From Selaginella moellendorffii (lineage: Eukaryota > Streptophyta > Lycopodiopsida > Selaginellales > Selaginellaceae), in assembly GCF_000143415.4 (NCBI RefSeq), contig NW_003314266.1, forward strand, positions 3,754,887 through 3,810,807: a DNA stretch of 55,921 bases, in the 5' to 3' direction. The position numbers were made by a program, and so were the translations under genes. The number at the start of each line of letters is the position of its first letter. Position 1 is the first letter of the stretch. Shown piece by piece: positions 1 to 12,950 of the stretch. Under the pieces are notes generated by a model. That model was not told the DNA's origin. It ran no database searches and worked only from the letters and a program-made list of their open reading frames with translations.

Positions 1-1596
1 TCATGCCTTCTGCCTACTAGCATTTGTAGTCTTTTGCTTTTTCTTCCACTTCTTGTCATGCTTTATCTTGCATATGAGAGTCTCCAATAACTTTGAGTAT
101 AACCAAAGAAGATAACTATGCATGATCAATACTCAACCAAAACTAAAGCGAAGACCATAAAATGGACTTATATAGATACACAATCTCTTAATAAACAAAG
201 TTACAGTATAGGTACTAACATCTCAATCACAAATAATTAAGTTGGACATCACCATCCTTAACCAAGGCACAAGGTTAGTAAAACTAAGTCAAGATCAGTG
301 AAAGCTCATTACTCTCATAGAATCTAATGAAATGCAAAATGCAACTAACCACCAAGCATAATGTGTATAGAAGAAAGGCATAAATGTAATCTTTCTTGAA
401 AAACATAATAACTACTTTTTTATACCAACTCCAAACTCTATTTAACTCAATTACCTTAGCCCCAAAAGGTAATATCATTTTTAAGCCACATCATACATAC
501 TAAAGTCTAAGCTAATTAAAGTAAACTCTAACTTTTTCACTAATTTGCAATAGCTTTCGAAAACAAAATGGTTTTCAAGCAAAATGATTAACAGATTAGC
601 CATTGGAAAAGATTAAAAAGAATGATTCTTTGTCCAAGAATACAAATTCTTAAAACTCAACTAACTTCATCTTACTTATAATTTCACATAAATTCACCTT
701 AACACAAATTTTCATTACCCAATAACATGCTTAAGTACCGAACAACATGCCCGTATAATTGACATCCAACAATGATATATGTAAATGCAAAATAAACACA
801 TTAAACTTGATCATAAAGATTATGTCTTTAAATATCCATATTGTAATAACACTTTTCATCAATCACTTTCAAGATCCAATATAAAGCCAAAACACTAATA
901 AAAAAAATGATATGGAAAATCAAGTTTGAAGGAAAAATTCCCCATCACTCAACATAATAATACCACTTCCACTAACATAAGTGTTAGTAATGTTAATGTT
1001 TTAACTTTACACATTTTTATTCAACAATTTACTCAAAGTACTAATGGATTCACCAATAACCTATAGCAAATGAATGCTATAACTTTTCCATCACCTAATA
1101 GGCAAATTTTCAAGGAACTAAAGTACCAACATCAATTTAGTATAAAATGGATCACCATCAAGAATCCAACTAAAGCTACTACTATGTGTAAATATATTAG
1201 TATCATCATTAACCACTTTGGGGTTAATCATTATTTGACCAAGCAACTTCATAAACACATTGCTCAAGATCACATGAATATAATATAACAATCACAATGA
1301 CTTGATCATTAATTGAGTAACACCACGAGCAATACCCATGTCACTATTATAGAAGTTTACGTGAGTATCAAATGCCAACTCAATTCGACAAAATGCAACA
1401 CAAATATTATACCCCACCAATAGAAATTTACATCATCTAACACTACCAACTTCATTCACAACATGGACAAACTCATATCACTCTTTTGCTAACCAAGCTC
1501 AAAACTAATCCGATACCAAACTACTCAAGGAGCAATAGCAAAGTTCATTGGAAAAGAATTGAGCATTGCAACCTAAGCCTTCTAATAGCAAACCTA
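1..1596. repeat. Left copy of a 1.6-kb near-identical direct repeat
   Basis: This AT-rich stretch matches 15710-17306 almost base for base, with a constant offset of 15710 after a one-base length difference near base 13. The only other difference I saw is a G/A change near base 1395. The match stops abruptly at about 1596, in the shared bases aaccta, where the left copy runs into an LTR fragment and the right copy into unrelated DNA. The repeat begins at or before the window edge. Small frames at 284-478 (-) and 1070-1288 (+) recur identically in the other copy and look non-coding. It lacks TG...CA ends, so it is not an LTR pair as seen here; a recent segmental duplication or an assembly duplication fits better. 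Confidence 0.9.
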
Positions 1597-2374
1597 GGGG
1601 GTTGCAAAAGTATATTAGGGAGAGTGGAACTAGTTTAGCCAGAAAAGGCTAGTGTGACCTAGGAGGGTTATAACCACATGGTGGGTGATGATATAACCAT
1701 TAAGGAATTTAATTTTAAAATGAACATAGATGGACAAGTGAGGTAACTTGGGTAAAATATTCAAGAGCCAACTCTATCTCCTCTGGAAGATCAAATGGTT
1801 AATGTTCCCAATCCAAGTGTGGGTAACACTCCCTATTTGGATACTTAGTATGGCTCATTGAAGCTTTGCTTTAGGGCACCCAAAAATGGAAGGTGGGGGG
1901 AGTACCCATAAGGTTTATGTTGAGCTACAATGTTTTGAAATGTCATCCCAAAGTCTTAGATTGTGGAAAGGAAGAAAAACAATCCTCTTATATAGTGACC
2001 AAAAATATATTTATATGGTGAGGAAGTCCCAAAGCTCAATAGGACTTAATGGTCAAGCATTTGGGCCTTAACCTAATGGCAGTGTTGACAAGCATTACCA
2101 TGGATAGAGAGGGATTTGGTAGGAAATAAAGAAGGGATATTAGGGAAGGGTGATCCTTATGTATTTAGGCATCATAAGGATGATAAGATGTGGTTAAGGG
2201 ATGACCACTCATGGATGAACCAAATGTAAAGGTAGAGTGGTATAAAAGCTATTTATAGGGGTAACAAGTCCCTAAGTCAACAATTAAACTTATGGAGGTT
2301 ATGAAGGAAATTCTTTCAAGTGGTCAAAAGTGTGATTAAGCGACTAAAGTAGAATGGAAAATTAATCACTTACA
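1597..2374 (+). mobile_element. LTR family 1, 5'-truncated fragment (copy A)
   Basis: The sequence follows the 3' half of the LTR at 18860-20376: the cctaggggg block, the segment around 'aaaggctagtgtgacc', the 'gggtgatgat' block, the tail 'atggaggtt...gtggt', and the terminal cacttaca at 2367-2374. It starts exactly where the 1.6-kb repeat ends, so its 5' half is missing. No primer-binding site follows base 2374. It is strongly decayed relative to copies B and E. The following 2375-2604 holds nothing I recognise. Confidence 0.75.
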
Positions 2375-2604
2375 CTCAAATGGGAATTAGAAAATAGATA
2401 TAACTAATCTTAATTTGATTCAAGTGAAGGGTTGGGTTTATATACTAAACTAGCATGCTAATCACTATCAATGAAAATAGTGTGCCTTCTTAGGCTATGA
2501 AAATAATTAAGTCCTAAACCTTTCCACTAGTCATTTGAGCTTGATATATTGCTTTAGCCTACACTCAAGCCTAATTTTGTGCCTAATCTTAAATTTTTGA
2601 TAGT

Positions 2605-3128
2605 TGTAAGTTTTTGTATTTAAACTTCCCAAAAGGTCATTTAGCCCAATATTATTCAAACCCAAAGACACTTAATTTTAACTATCCTAAGTCTTAACCA
2701 ATTAGAAAAAAGGGTGCACTATTATTCATGGGCTCTTTCCCTCTATATTTAAACTTTATAGATCACTTCTTAAATTGTTATTTTTAGTTGTTTATAATCT
2801 ACTATGTTTCCTTACGAGTTCACACCCTCGTGAATGGAAGTTGAGAGCCATAACACTTGACACACTACCCCTCGAGTTGAGCCTAGCCAAAGGCAAGCTG
2901 GATCTACCTTTCAAGTCTTTTTTTTTTTAGTTGCTTACAATCTACTACACTTTTCTACAAGTTCACACTCTTGTAAATGGAAGCTAAGAGCTATAGTTTT
3001 TGACACCCTACCCCTCAAATTAAGCCCAATGGGAAGCAAATTAAACCTGCCAGATGTCAATCTCAACATATAGTATAATTCCCCTAGTTAATTAATAGAG
3101 TTAAACCTAAGACCTCTTTGATATCAAA
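2605..3128 (-). mobile_element. Small LTR/TRIM-like relic
   Basis: Read on the minus strand, this stretch matches 45537-45939: an LTR-like end (plus strand tgtaag...), a segment ending in a purine-rich tract that reads ctcgaggggtag, a short spacer, and a decayed initiator-Met primer-binding site (plus strand tgatatcaaat at 3118-3128) followed again by tgtaag. The tgtaag...ttgtattt start at 3129 resembles the one at 2605, as expected of paired terminal repeats. An internal tandem duplication of about 145 bp (about 2786-2929 and 2930-3060) makes it longer than the copy near 45.5 kb. A very short non-autonomous LTR element is the simplest reading, but decay leaves this uncertain. Confidence 0.4.
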
Positions 3129-3129
3129 T

Positions 3130-4149
3130 GTAAGACCTTGTATTTGGATCTTGAAGAATGACAAATCATTCTACATTAACAATAATAAAAAAAAAACCTT
3201 TTGACAAGGATAATCAATTATTCTAGATGATAATCAATCATATATAGATAAAAATGTTCTAAAGGACACTTCTTGTTCTAACAATTTAAATATTTACTAT
3301 ATGCCATAATAGGGATGTTTGTTAGAACATAAAATAAAATGTTTGTAGAAAAAGTATTCTTGTTACTTCTTTATATTTGTACTCTGTGCTTTCTAGCTAG
3401 TAAATATCAAGTTTGTCAAAATTAAAAAATTATTAAATTTGAAATAAGATTCTATGTAAGGTTATATAACCATTTGGAACGAAAAAAAGAAACCGTTGAT
3501 ATAAGCTTATTGCATATAAAAGAAAGACTTGGTTTTTTCTAGAATATATTTTTGAGGGGTTTGTCATAGTATATTGTTTAAAATTTATAGATCTTGCACT
3601 TTTATTTGAAAAGAGGGAAATACATACAAATATCTATTGGTTCTAGTGCTAGTAATTTTAACTATTGCAATCTTTCTTCCCAGGGTTCAAGGGTTAGGAG
3701 ATGCAATAATTATCCCATTGCATAACATAATTAAACCACACAAGAGAAAGAAAGAGAGGATAGTGAAGGTTAAAGATAAATGCAATGACAAAGGGTGTAA
3801 CAAATTAGGTGAAAAAGAATGCTCTTTTATTTATTTCAAAAAACTGCAATTTCGTGACTTTCAAGAAATGTCTTATATATTTTTTGGTTTCCGGTGGAAA
3901 TAATGGTGATGATCAGTATGATGGTATATATGGTCTTGCGATACATTGCAACATCAAGCACTTGAAAGACTACCATGAAATATTTTTTAAGATGGTAAAG
4001 ATAGCAATGGAAATACATAAGTATTATGGGTAGTATTGCAAAAAGAACACTTGCAAGTATATAAAATGAAAAATTAATTTTTTTATTAATTATATAAAGT
4101 ATAATAAGTTTATATTATTGATAGAGAATAAATATCAATAGTGTTAGAA
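3130..4149. other. AT-rich stretch without recognisable gene
   Basis: About 1 kb of AT-rich DNA with only short overlapping frames and no family resemblance, splice pattern or repeat that I can identify. Confidence 0.5.
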
Positions 4150-6854
4150 AATTTAGTTAGCTCCAAAAGTTTTTTGCAACTTAGCAATAGTAAAGCTTAC
4201 TTGGTGTATATAAATATCCACTTTAGAATTCTGGTGCAAGATGTTAATGAAGATGTAGTATATATGCTTGTAAGGAGCATATACATTCCCATGTTCTTCA
4301 TGCTTCATAAAGTCTAAACATATGCAAGAAGGAAAGTCTTGAATGGTAATTGTGTACTCTCCACCTTCTATTTTAACTATGTACTCCTTTGCAAGCACAG
4401 TGATGTATTTTGTGGAGAGAATTTCACACTCAAATGTTTAAGCCAAGCTTATTTTACCCTACTTCTACTTAGAGACAATACTAATAAATTTAACTGCTTT
4501 ACTTTTTTCTTGCTAACCTCCTATACATCTTTACGGGAACAGCCCTAGTTCTGTCACTCATGTCTCCAACTCTCCTTTCAAGATTGAAACTAGATTTTTC
4601 AAGGTTTTTAATCTCATTCGAGGTGAGCACAACCCCATTAGCAATTGGCCATTCTTTAGGTATTATATTAGGTTAAATCACTATAGTGTCTTCAAGCCAC
4701 TTCATATGGTTGGCATCGGTGTTGCAACAATACAGCCAGCACCATTTTGAAAATCTTGCTTGCTTTCATTTCCCATAGAAACATGGGGCTAGAATAGAAG
4801 CAGATTTGTCACCATGAATCTAGGCCCAACATTTACCCCTCAGAAGCATTCTTACACACCTTACATTAAATTTTGTTAGCATTTGACAAATTGCCCATTG
4901 CTTTGGCTCCATGCTACAATAAACAATTTCAACTTGTTATGATGCACTCTCTTCATCACCCATTTGAGGTGGCTTGGTCTAAGGGTGGTGTCTTGGAGCA
5001 AAATGGTACTCAATATCAGGCCTATGAGAGATTTTTGCTCCAAGATTTGTGCTAACTTATTCACCAGTAAATTAAAAGTGATGCTTTGAATAAACAGTCT
5101 TCATGTCACTAATAAAAACCTAGGAGTGTACTTCATAGATGTGTTGCAGACCACTTCTTCCACTGTAATTACCATTATTTGTGCTAATGGAATCAGTTTC
5201 TTCTTCATTTAATTATGTAACATCTCAACAGAAGGCTCTATTCCCACATATCTTCCTTCTTCAAATGCCAATGCTTTTGAAGACTTCTTTATAGCATGTA
5301 TCAAATATGATAAATAAGCTTCGTATAGACTCATCTTTCCTTTCCTTGCCCTAGAGGAATGCCAACTTCAATGCTTACTTTCAGAGAGATTCATAGTTGG
5401 GGTGTATGTGAGGTCCATAGTGGTTGATCCTAATAGAAAATGCAATATTAAAAAGTAATAAAATGAGAAGAAAAAATAAAAACTAACCTAAAAAGAGTGA
5501 TGTCCCCACTAGAACATCCTAACTTCCCACCACCCTAACCATGACTTAAATTGTGGCAGACAATTTACATTTGTATGGCCATCTTCACACCACCATATTC
5601 AAATCTCGTTTGCTTTTGCTTTATGCTCTTCTTCAGAAGGTACAGTTTGCCATTGTTTACACAACTCCTTAAACATTGATTGAAACTCTAGCTTGATAAA
5701 GTAGTAATGTTAGTTTAGGTTTTGAGCCTAATGAAACTCACAAGTCTTCTTATGACCTTTCAATGGCTAACCATTCCCAAAAACTACTTGGACACCATTC
5801 CAGTTTGCACCAGCCCCATCTGCCATGAAACCAAGAAAGTTTGCAAGCTTACCAGTCCACTTAGTACAATATTGGAGAGGGACTTCCAAAATATTTCCTG
5901 GGCTATCTAGTCTTGTATTTTAAACTCTATTGTCGCAATTGTCAAGCTACAACATAGTCTGTGAAAACACAATATTATAACAATTTTAATATAATGAAAA
6001 TAAAAATTACCTTGGATCATACATATGGTTGTCCAACCTAATATGGACTCTATATGGTCAAAATATACCCATACATTTGCAAGGTCTCTAGACTCAAACA
6101 TGTCCATTTGGGAAACAAAATTTACACTAGAGGTAGGGCCCATTGTAGACATCTTGAAGATGAAGGGGCACTCCTACTCATTCACAACTTGATGTAGAAA
6201 CAACCTTTTGTGGATGAACTTATATGGATAGGTTCATTTGAGTTAAAGGATAGAGTCAATTTTTTATTGTAACTTCCCCTCTCGAGATTCACACATCCAA
6301 GATTTTATCATAAACAATATAATGTAAGAAGAAGATATTAATGTAATGTATGAAATATAACAAATGTACCTCCTTAGGCTAATAGTAGGTTGTACTCCTC
6401 ATAGTAAGTCTCGCAAGCTAGCCTCATTTAGTTGAGTTTTTTGGCAACCCAGATTGAGTAAAGTGTTTGCAAAAAAATCATTGAGGACAGTTTTCTGAAC
6501 ATGCTTCAGAGTTGCAGATGAATTTCTCATAGTCTTTTCTTGCACAACATCTTTAAAACAGTTGAGAGAACTCCTTTTCATCCCTTCTTACATTGGATGC
6601 ATGTGTGTGCCAACATGCACTACAGCTCTTCCAGTCATTCCATCCCATGAAATAAAGTAGTACATCTTAGCCTTGTAAATAGCACAACATAGAAGAGCAT
6701 TTTTGCAAAATCGACACTTGAATTCAACAGCAATAGTGTCATATGCTAGAGGAGTGATTGCAGACCTTTTGAAAAATATAGAATTTCTACAACGATCTTG
6801 ATTGCATGCTTCATCCACCCAATCTAAATGCCCGCCACAATGAATTATAAACAT
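4150..6854 (-). pseudogene. Decayed Mutator-like (MULE) transposase
   Basis: Fragments on the minus strand look like pieces of one gene. The N-terminal piece (6854-6588, continuing in the same frame to 6399 across a TAA) has a Cys-rich segment, CRFCKNALLCC, followed by RAVVHVGTHMHP, which resembles the region before the catalytic core in MULE proteins. The C-terminal piece (4398-4153) reads CICLDF, then about 15 residues, then YKHI, which resembles a SWIM zinc finger (CxC...CxH) with one Cys changed to Tyr. Pieces between (5907-6152, 4876-5064) have no clear motif. The DDE residues cannot be placed, so FAR1-like or other SWIM transposases remain possible. No terminal repeats or target duplication were found. 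Confidence 0.4.
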
Positions 6855-7079
6855 TGTGCCTTCAAAATGTTGGAAGTATATAGTTTTGATCTTGCATCAA
6901 TTGTGGACATCCTGCTTGGGTTCTATCCCCTTCCATTTGGAATCTATGCTGCTGACAAGAGGTGGTAGCTCGAAGAAATGTTGCCATTGTAGGAGGATAA
7001 AAGCTCGCTTACAAGCCTATATAAAAACAAATGCACATCGATTGAGAGGCATGAAAACTAAAAAGCATTGCTAATAGCT

Positions 7080-8200
7080 TTGAATATTGTTGATGTTGGA
7101 GCTGATGAATTCAGCACTAATACTAGCATGAATTCTCCACTTGAACTAGAAAAGGACAAGAGGATAATGACTGACTCTTGCTTCACATTCACTTTGGTTG
7201 GAGCACATTTTAGCACTTTGACTAAAGATCCAAAAACTTAAATCTCCTTCAACTTGGAATTCTGCAAATCCTATTGTTATCCACCCACACCGGAAAGAAG
7301 AAACTCCAATCAAAATATTGACATAAAAAACTTTCAAAAACAATATTTTAAAAGAATGAAAAAGGTGGGTGATCTCAGAAATGAAGAAGAAACGTCTCCA
7401 TCCTTCTTAATAGGTTTCAGAGTTCTCTCTCTCTTTATGCTACTTTTAAAAATCTATAGTGAAAGATAATTGAAATTTAAGGAGAGCAATAAAAAGAATG
7501 TCAACAACATACAAAATGAATTTAAATTCTATAGCAAATTTAATATGGGCAAGTGTGATAGTATTAATATTACTTTCATCTATTATGATGTTTGATGCAT
7601 GTATATACATAGATCTAAGGAAGGATTTTCAACACGTGAAATTTGATAGTCAATAATGATATTAGTAATGACATTCTACTATAGCGTATCAATCCAAGAG
7701 ATTTAATTTGACTGTCAGTATGTTTGATGTGTCAAGTTGTCAATTCTTAAGTGCTAAATGATGATAAATATTGTCAAATCTTATTCTTCAATGACAGATT
7801 TGATTCATAGTACAACTTGAGTTTTATCCATAACATTACTCAATGACATTTAAAGCATATGCCTATTATTTAGGATCTAATACAACACAAAATAAATTTC
7901 TGGATGAGGATTCATCCATTCATAGATGAATATAGTACAACATATTTTAATGTGCCTTATTTATACTCTTTAAAGTTCCTGTAACGATTCCAAAATATAT
8001 ATAAAATATTGATGAGAATGCATCCTTTCTAGATAATTTGGAAAAAATAATATCATATCTCTAATAACAGAAACATAGATAGGTGCTAGTTATATCATCA
8101 TAAAAATATACAAAATAAAGAACCATAATTCACATATAATAATAATAATAAGATAAAATAAGATTGAAGATATTGTGATGGTTGAGATTTAGGTTATTCG
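7080..8200. other. AT-rich stretch without recognisable gene
   Basis: No supported coding region, terminal repeat or RNA gene was seen. It lies between the MULE relic and the low-complexity block. Confidence 0.45.
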
Positions 8201-8269
8201 GAATGAACAGCCAAGATGAGAGATTGGTTAGGGTTAGGGCAGCTGTCAGGATTAGGGTTAGGGTAGCCA

Positions 8270-8610
8270 CCAGGATTAGGTTACTATTTGCGCCATGAGT
8301 GGAGTGCACGAGAGATCAAGGGATTGAGCACGTGAGAGATCGAGGGATTGAGTTCACGAGAGATCGAGGGATTGAGTGTGTGAGAAATCGAGTGATTGAG
8401 TGCATAAGAGATCTAGGGATTGAGCATCAAGAGATCAAGAGATTGAGCGTGGAGGACATGAGTGCGAGAGATTGAGTGTGGAGGGCATGAGTGCAAGAGA
8501 TTGAGTGTGCGAGTGGGAGAGATCGAGTGTGGGAGAGTGCAGGAGATCAAGCATGTGAGTGTGTGAGAGAGTGAAAAAGTGAGGGAGTGTGAAAGATCCA
8601 ACACGATTGA
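8270..8610. repeat. GA-rich low-complexity tandem array
   Basis: Imperfect short repeats of the type 'gagatcgagggattgag' and 'gagtgcgagagattgag' run through this stretch, with unit lengths of roughly 20-28 bp. The frame at 8413-8637 on the minus strand is a translation of the repeat (Ser/His/Leu rich) and is not a gene. Confidence 0.7.
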
Positions 8611-8699
8611 GAGATTAGGAAAGAACAATGCCACCAATGATGAGTTTTCATTTGATTGTTTCTATGTTTTTTCTTCTTGCTTTTGTCACCTTATGTCAC

Positions 8700-9095
8700 T
8701 AGCCCGAGCTGGACCTCAGGCACTTTGGTGGCCCGAGGGGCCAATGTTATTCAAATAACTTTAAACCCTTGGGGTGTCTAAAGTCCAACTTGGGCAGGCC
8801 ACCTCGGTCACTTTGGCTACCTAAGGGGCCGAGGTTATTTGAATAACCTGGGCCCCTTAGGGGGCCAAAGTGCCCAAGGTCCAGCTTGGGTTGGCCACCT
8901 TAGGTGGGCCACCTCAAGCACTTTGGCCACCCGAGGGGCCAAGGTTATTTGAATAACCTCAGCCCTTAGGGGGGCTAAAGTGCTTGAGGTCCAGCTTAGG
9001 TGGGCCACCTCGGGTACTTTGGCCACTTCAAGGGCTGAGGTTATTTGAATAACCTGAACCCCTTGGGCAGCCAAAGTGCCCAAAGTGGAGTTTGG
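8700..9095. repeat. Tandem repeat with a palindromic core, about 4 units
   Basis: Four units of about 85-110 bp each contain a core inverted repeat with arms AGGTTATT and AATAACCT around a 2-base centre (about 8745-8760, 8832-8849, 8942-8959 and 9038-9055). The first is the least conserved. Between the cores the units share GC-rich text such as ggggccaaagtgcc and ttggccac. The frame at 8835-9083 (-) merely translates the repeat. Confidence 0.75.
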
Positions 9096-9295
9096 GCCTA
9101 CTTGATTTTTTTTTTTCTCTTTGACTATTTGAATTTTTTATTATCTTTGTTTAGTTTGACTAATAAAATTTTTTCTCTTGTAGAAAAGGAAAATAGTAGT
9201 TGTTAAAACCACGAAGATATAAGAAGTTGAGTTTGGCATTGATTAAGATATTATAATCGACATGTCCATTAGCACATCAATAAAGATGCAATTCC

Positions 9296-9480
9296 TTAGA
9301 AATCCACCACCTCCACCACCATCACCTCTGCATCCCCACCTCCACCACCACTATTGCCACCTGTACCACCACCATCACCACCTCCACCACTACTATTGCC
9401 ACTACCACCGCCACCATTACCACCACCACTGCCACCACCACCACCCCACCATCACCACTACCACCTCCACCTTTACTCCT
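9296..9480. repeat. CCACCN simple-sequence block
   Basis: A run of ccacca/ccacct triplet-pair repeats. The overlapping frames here give poly-His/Pro strings in two registers, which marks them as translated low complexity. Confidence 0.8.
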
Positions 9481-9599
9481 CACTAGCCCATTATCAACAC
9501 AAATCTCTGAAGTTGGGCAATTTAGTAGTGTTTATGATAGGGAACTTGAGGAATAATCTAGAATTGAAAGAGTTATAGACCTTCTTGACAACATGGTGG

Positions 9600-12500
9600 A
9601 CAAACACTTCTAAGAGACTGTTATACAGACAAAAGAAAAAGCAATTCACCAAACATTTGAGGCACACAAGTGGCCAAGCCTTTGTGACTTAATTAAAAAA
9701 ATCCCCCTTTGCCATTTGCAGCAGACGAACCTTATGTGCACAACATCCAAGTATATCAACCCGGATATATACAACTTGTTCAAACAGAATGGCCTTGCGA
9801 TGAATATCGGTATATTTTTAGTTTCTTTTTACAAGTCAGAAATGACAAAGATCATTACCGTCACACTCAAGATTGTGAATAGTTAGGATTCTATTTGGAG
9901 GAGGAAGTCCCTAGAATTTGATAACATACTTATCAAACATCCTGAGACTTGATAGCTTGTAGGGACAATATTCCAAATTATTGATAGTAACCACCGATAT
10001 AGGGCTTGGATGAAGTGTATCGACGATCATTTTCACGATAATCCCGTCTACCATATCAATATTTTAGTTGGCCATATCTATGTGAGGGGACCTCTAGATG
10101 TCAATAGACTTATCTTGGCCTACCAAAATATCAATGTATAAGTTTTATAATTCTACCTCCAACTCCACTTTAACTTGTTTTGTTATGTTTAAATGCAGGC
10201 TTGGGGAATTTGTTGTTCAAAAGCAAAACCTTGTCCATAACATCGAGAAAATTTGATTTTGGTAGACTTGAGTGAGAATGACATCTGCCAACATTATGGT
10301 GATGATTTCACAATACTTGTTTGGCACTCATGCACTCGAATGACGGCACAACTTAGTTCAATAACCCAATCAGTTTTATGCTCGTTGTGTGGTGCAAAGT
10401 ATATATTTCCCTTTCACTTTATAAGGGCCTTTTTTTATTATTTTGGTTTTTAGCCTTTGGTGAAGGTCAAGCAAGATGCTTACAAACTTGCATATCTGAA
10501 GAAGAGTCAAAAAGAGCTCTCAATTGAGCTCATACAAATTGAGCACAAAATTCAGCATACAAAGTCTTCAAAGTTGAAGAAAATAGTAAGCATTACAGAC
10601 AATCATAGGCTAAAGGAGTGGCTAGAGATTATAGTCGAAATTTCTTTTTATGAATGTAAGTTTTTTATCACACTTCAATTTTCTCAATTATGCATATGTT
10701 ACTTTTGTAGTGAACAAAACTCTAGATGCCATGATTTACAATATCGCAAAATTAAAGCTTCTATATAAACAATAGATAGAGGCTCTGGAATTCCTTAATA
10801 TTTGCTTGATGAACAAAAAGAAAGGATTGCCAAAACTATTTGAGAACATGATGAGAAGGGTTATTTACATTATACAAGCTATAAGTGAAGGTGAGAAGTT
10901 CTTGGCACTACACATTGGTGATGATCCAAATGGCATATTCATATCTTTCGACACCTACATCAACACATCATTGGAAGGGATCGAAGAGGGGTGGCTACCA
11001 AAGAAGCTTACAACCACAACAACTTATGATTGCCAACATAGTCAACTTTATTTTATATGACATGTAGCTTATAAGTATAACATGATTTCTAAAACTTCTT
11101 TTAAATATATATTGTTTATAGATATCTTTTGGGATGGCTACCAAAATCCCACTACACTAATATTAGTATACAGCATCGTAGCCGTACACTTGGCCCTCAC
11201 ATCATCCCCTCCTCTCGAAATAATGGAAGGCTATCAGAGTTCTCTTGTAGATGGGTCGGGATCTGGAGGAACGTCAGGAGGAGGCATCGGTGGATCTGTA
11301 AACAGCATTAACTGCTCCTGATCCCTTTGTATGAAGCATTTCAACCACTTCAGCTTTAAACCAACATCCCGTAGCTGATCCAACACTTTACACTTTGCAT
11401 GCCATTTGAGGCATCAGTTTGCACTTGACTTATTGCATTGGGTGTAAAAGATGAAGGAATGTACTCAACAATGTTTGCAAGAGTTCTAAAAGCACGAAAG
11501 ATAAAATGCCCTTGGGAGTTAGAGCTCCTAGGGAAGGAGACCCCTACACTAGACCAAGAGGAAGTTGTCAATGCTAGCAACGATGGTGATGCAAGTGACG
11601 ATGGAGATGAGGATGAGGAAGCTCTAGATCATTCGTGTTCCACCACCAGATAGCTAGGATTAGGCTTCAATTCAACCATTAATCAACTTAGATTTGGATT
11701 AGGTTCCACCAGTAAATAACGATGATCAAGTGGTTCACAGAATATCACATTGACCTTGAAGTAAGCAAAAGTGAATTTTACAAATTAAAGGTGGTAATAC
11801 ATGTTTTTTGTAGCAATGACTATTGGTAGTAATTTCATTCTAGCTTGATGAGATGATTGTGAAGAGGAGTTGGAAGAATTCTCATCGACAACATGCCATA
11901 TGACAGTAGCATATTATTCATTGTTTTTTTCATTCACTTAACTTTTTTATAAGTCTGTCTTGTTTCCTCAATAACATAAAGAGGCATTATAGGTGTCTTC
12001 ATTGGCTCCTATAGTAGATTGTTGACATTTTTCATAGAAGATGACATCAATATGGATATATGGCGTTAGTTTAATTGTTAGTGTTGAAAGATATAAAGGC
12101 TCTTGCTCACAGTTGCGGACTTTATTCTCTTCGACTTTCCAGACAGTCTTTCAGATATCAATGGGAAAGTTGAAGATTAGAACTTTCTCACACTTGACCA
12201 CATGTGCAATGCATTCCTCTTGTCTGAAGCACTTATGCTCAAAGCTCCCCATGTCGTCTTCATCCTACTAAACAACCCAACTAGATGTATGAGCTTATGA
12301 CTTGTGTAGTAGAAGTTCACTTCAAGTCATTCTCTTCCAAGTGCATCATAGATCTTATTAGCGTTGATACTAGGGGTGTCCAAGGGAAGATTGAAAAGGT
12401 GAGTACGTATTTTATATTTTTATCTAATTTCTAAACTTTCTTATTTTCTAGGTTATGATGTGAACCTATTATGCCTTTTGTAAAAACACACATGATGGGT

Positions 12501-12950
12501 TTCATGATAGTGAATGTGTAGCACGTGTTTTTCTTGGGTATGATAATTCCACTAACATCATACCCAACTTTGTGGATGGGAAGATCCACAACATGTTTCC
12601 AGGGTATTAATTTCAAACTCTATCGGTGATGTAAGTCTTGCTTGAGCTCTATTGCCCACCAGATGGTGTTGTGATTAATTGCATAGCCGGTAGCAGTTCT
12701 ATGATGGAGGCAGCACATGACTCTAGTAGGTCGGTATTTGCTATTGAAGAACATCATTTCTTCAAATGTTGGCTCAAAGGATTTTGTGAGTTGCCTCCAA
12801 CCTCAAGGAGGTAAATTATGTTTATATTACAATTTCAATATATGTTTTATTTTTTTTTATAAATTACAATCACCTGAAGTTTCTAGAATTGGAGGCTTTG
12901 GAAGTATCCCTGACTATGCAGAAGCCATGGCTCAACAAAAGCAAGGTGAA
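9600..12950 (+). pseudogene. Decayed multi-exon gene with an N4/N6 DNA-methyltransferase-like domain
   Basis: Plus-strand coding traces appear in pieces broken by stops. Around 12100-12300 one frame reads ADFILFDFPDSLSDI, with the form of methyltransferase motif IV (DPPY-like, Pro changed). An exon then ends AAG|GTGAGT at 12398/12399; a 53-bp intron (12399-12451) ends in TTCTAG. About 12630-12810 reads CPPDGVVINCIAGSSSMMEAA and then SRSVFAIE, resembling the S-adenosylmethionine motif (VLD.FaGsGtT..AA...GR...E) of DNA N-4/N-6 methylases. A donor GT follows at 12811. Upstream pieces (about 9830-10140, 10253-10768, 10806-11060) look coding-like but I do not recognise them. Related enzymes methylate DNA bases; this copy is dead. 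It could be cargo of a lost transposon. Family assignment is moderate. Confidence 0.4.

Noticed and set aside
284-478. 64-aa frame conserved in two copies (also 15994-16188), and the 72-aa frame at 1070-1288.
   Set aside because: Their identity reflects the recent 1.6-kb duplication rather than selection; no motif is recognisable.
9262-9578. Poly-His and poly-Pro proteins.
   Set aside because: Two registers of the same CCACCN simple repeat are both open; no start context or conserved part.
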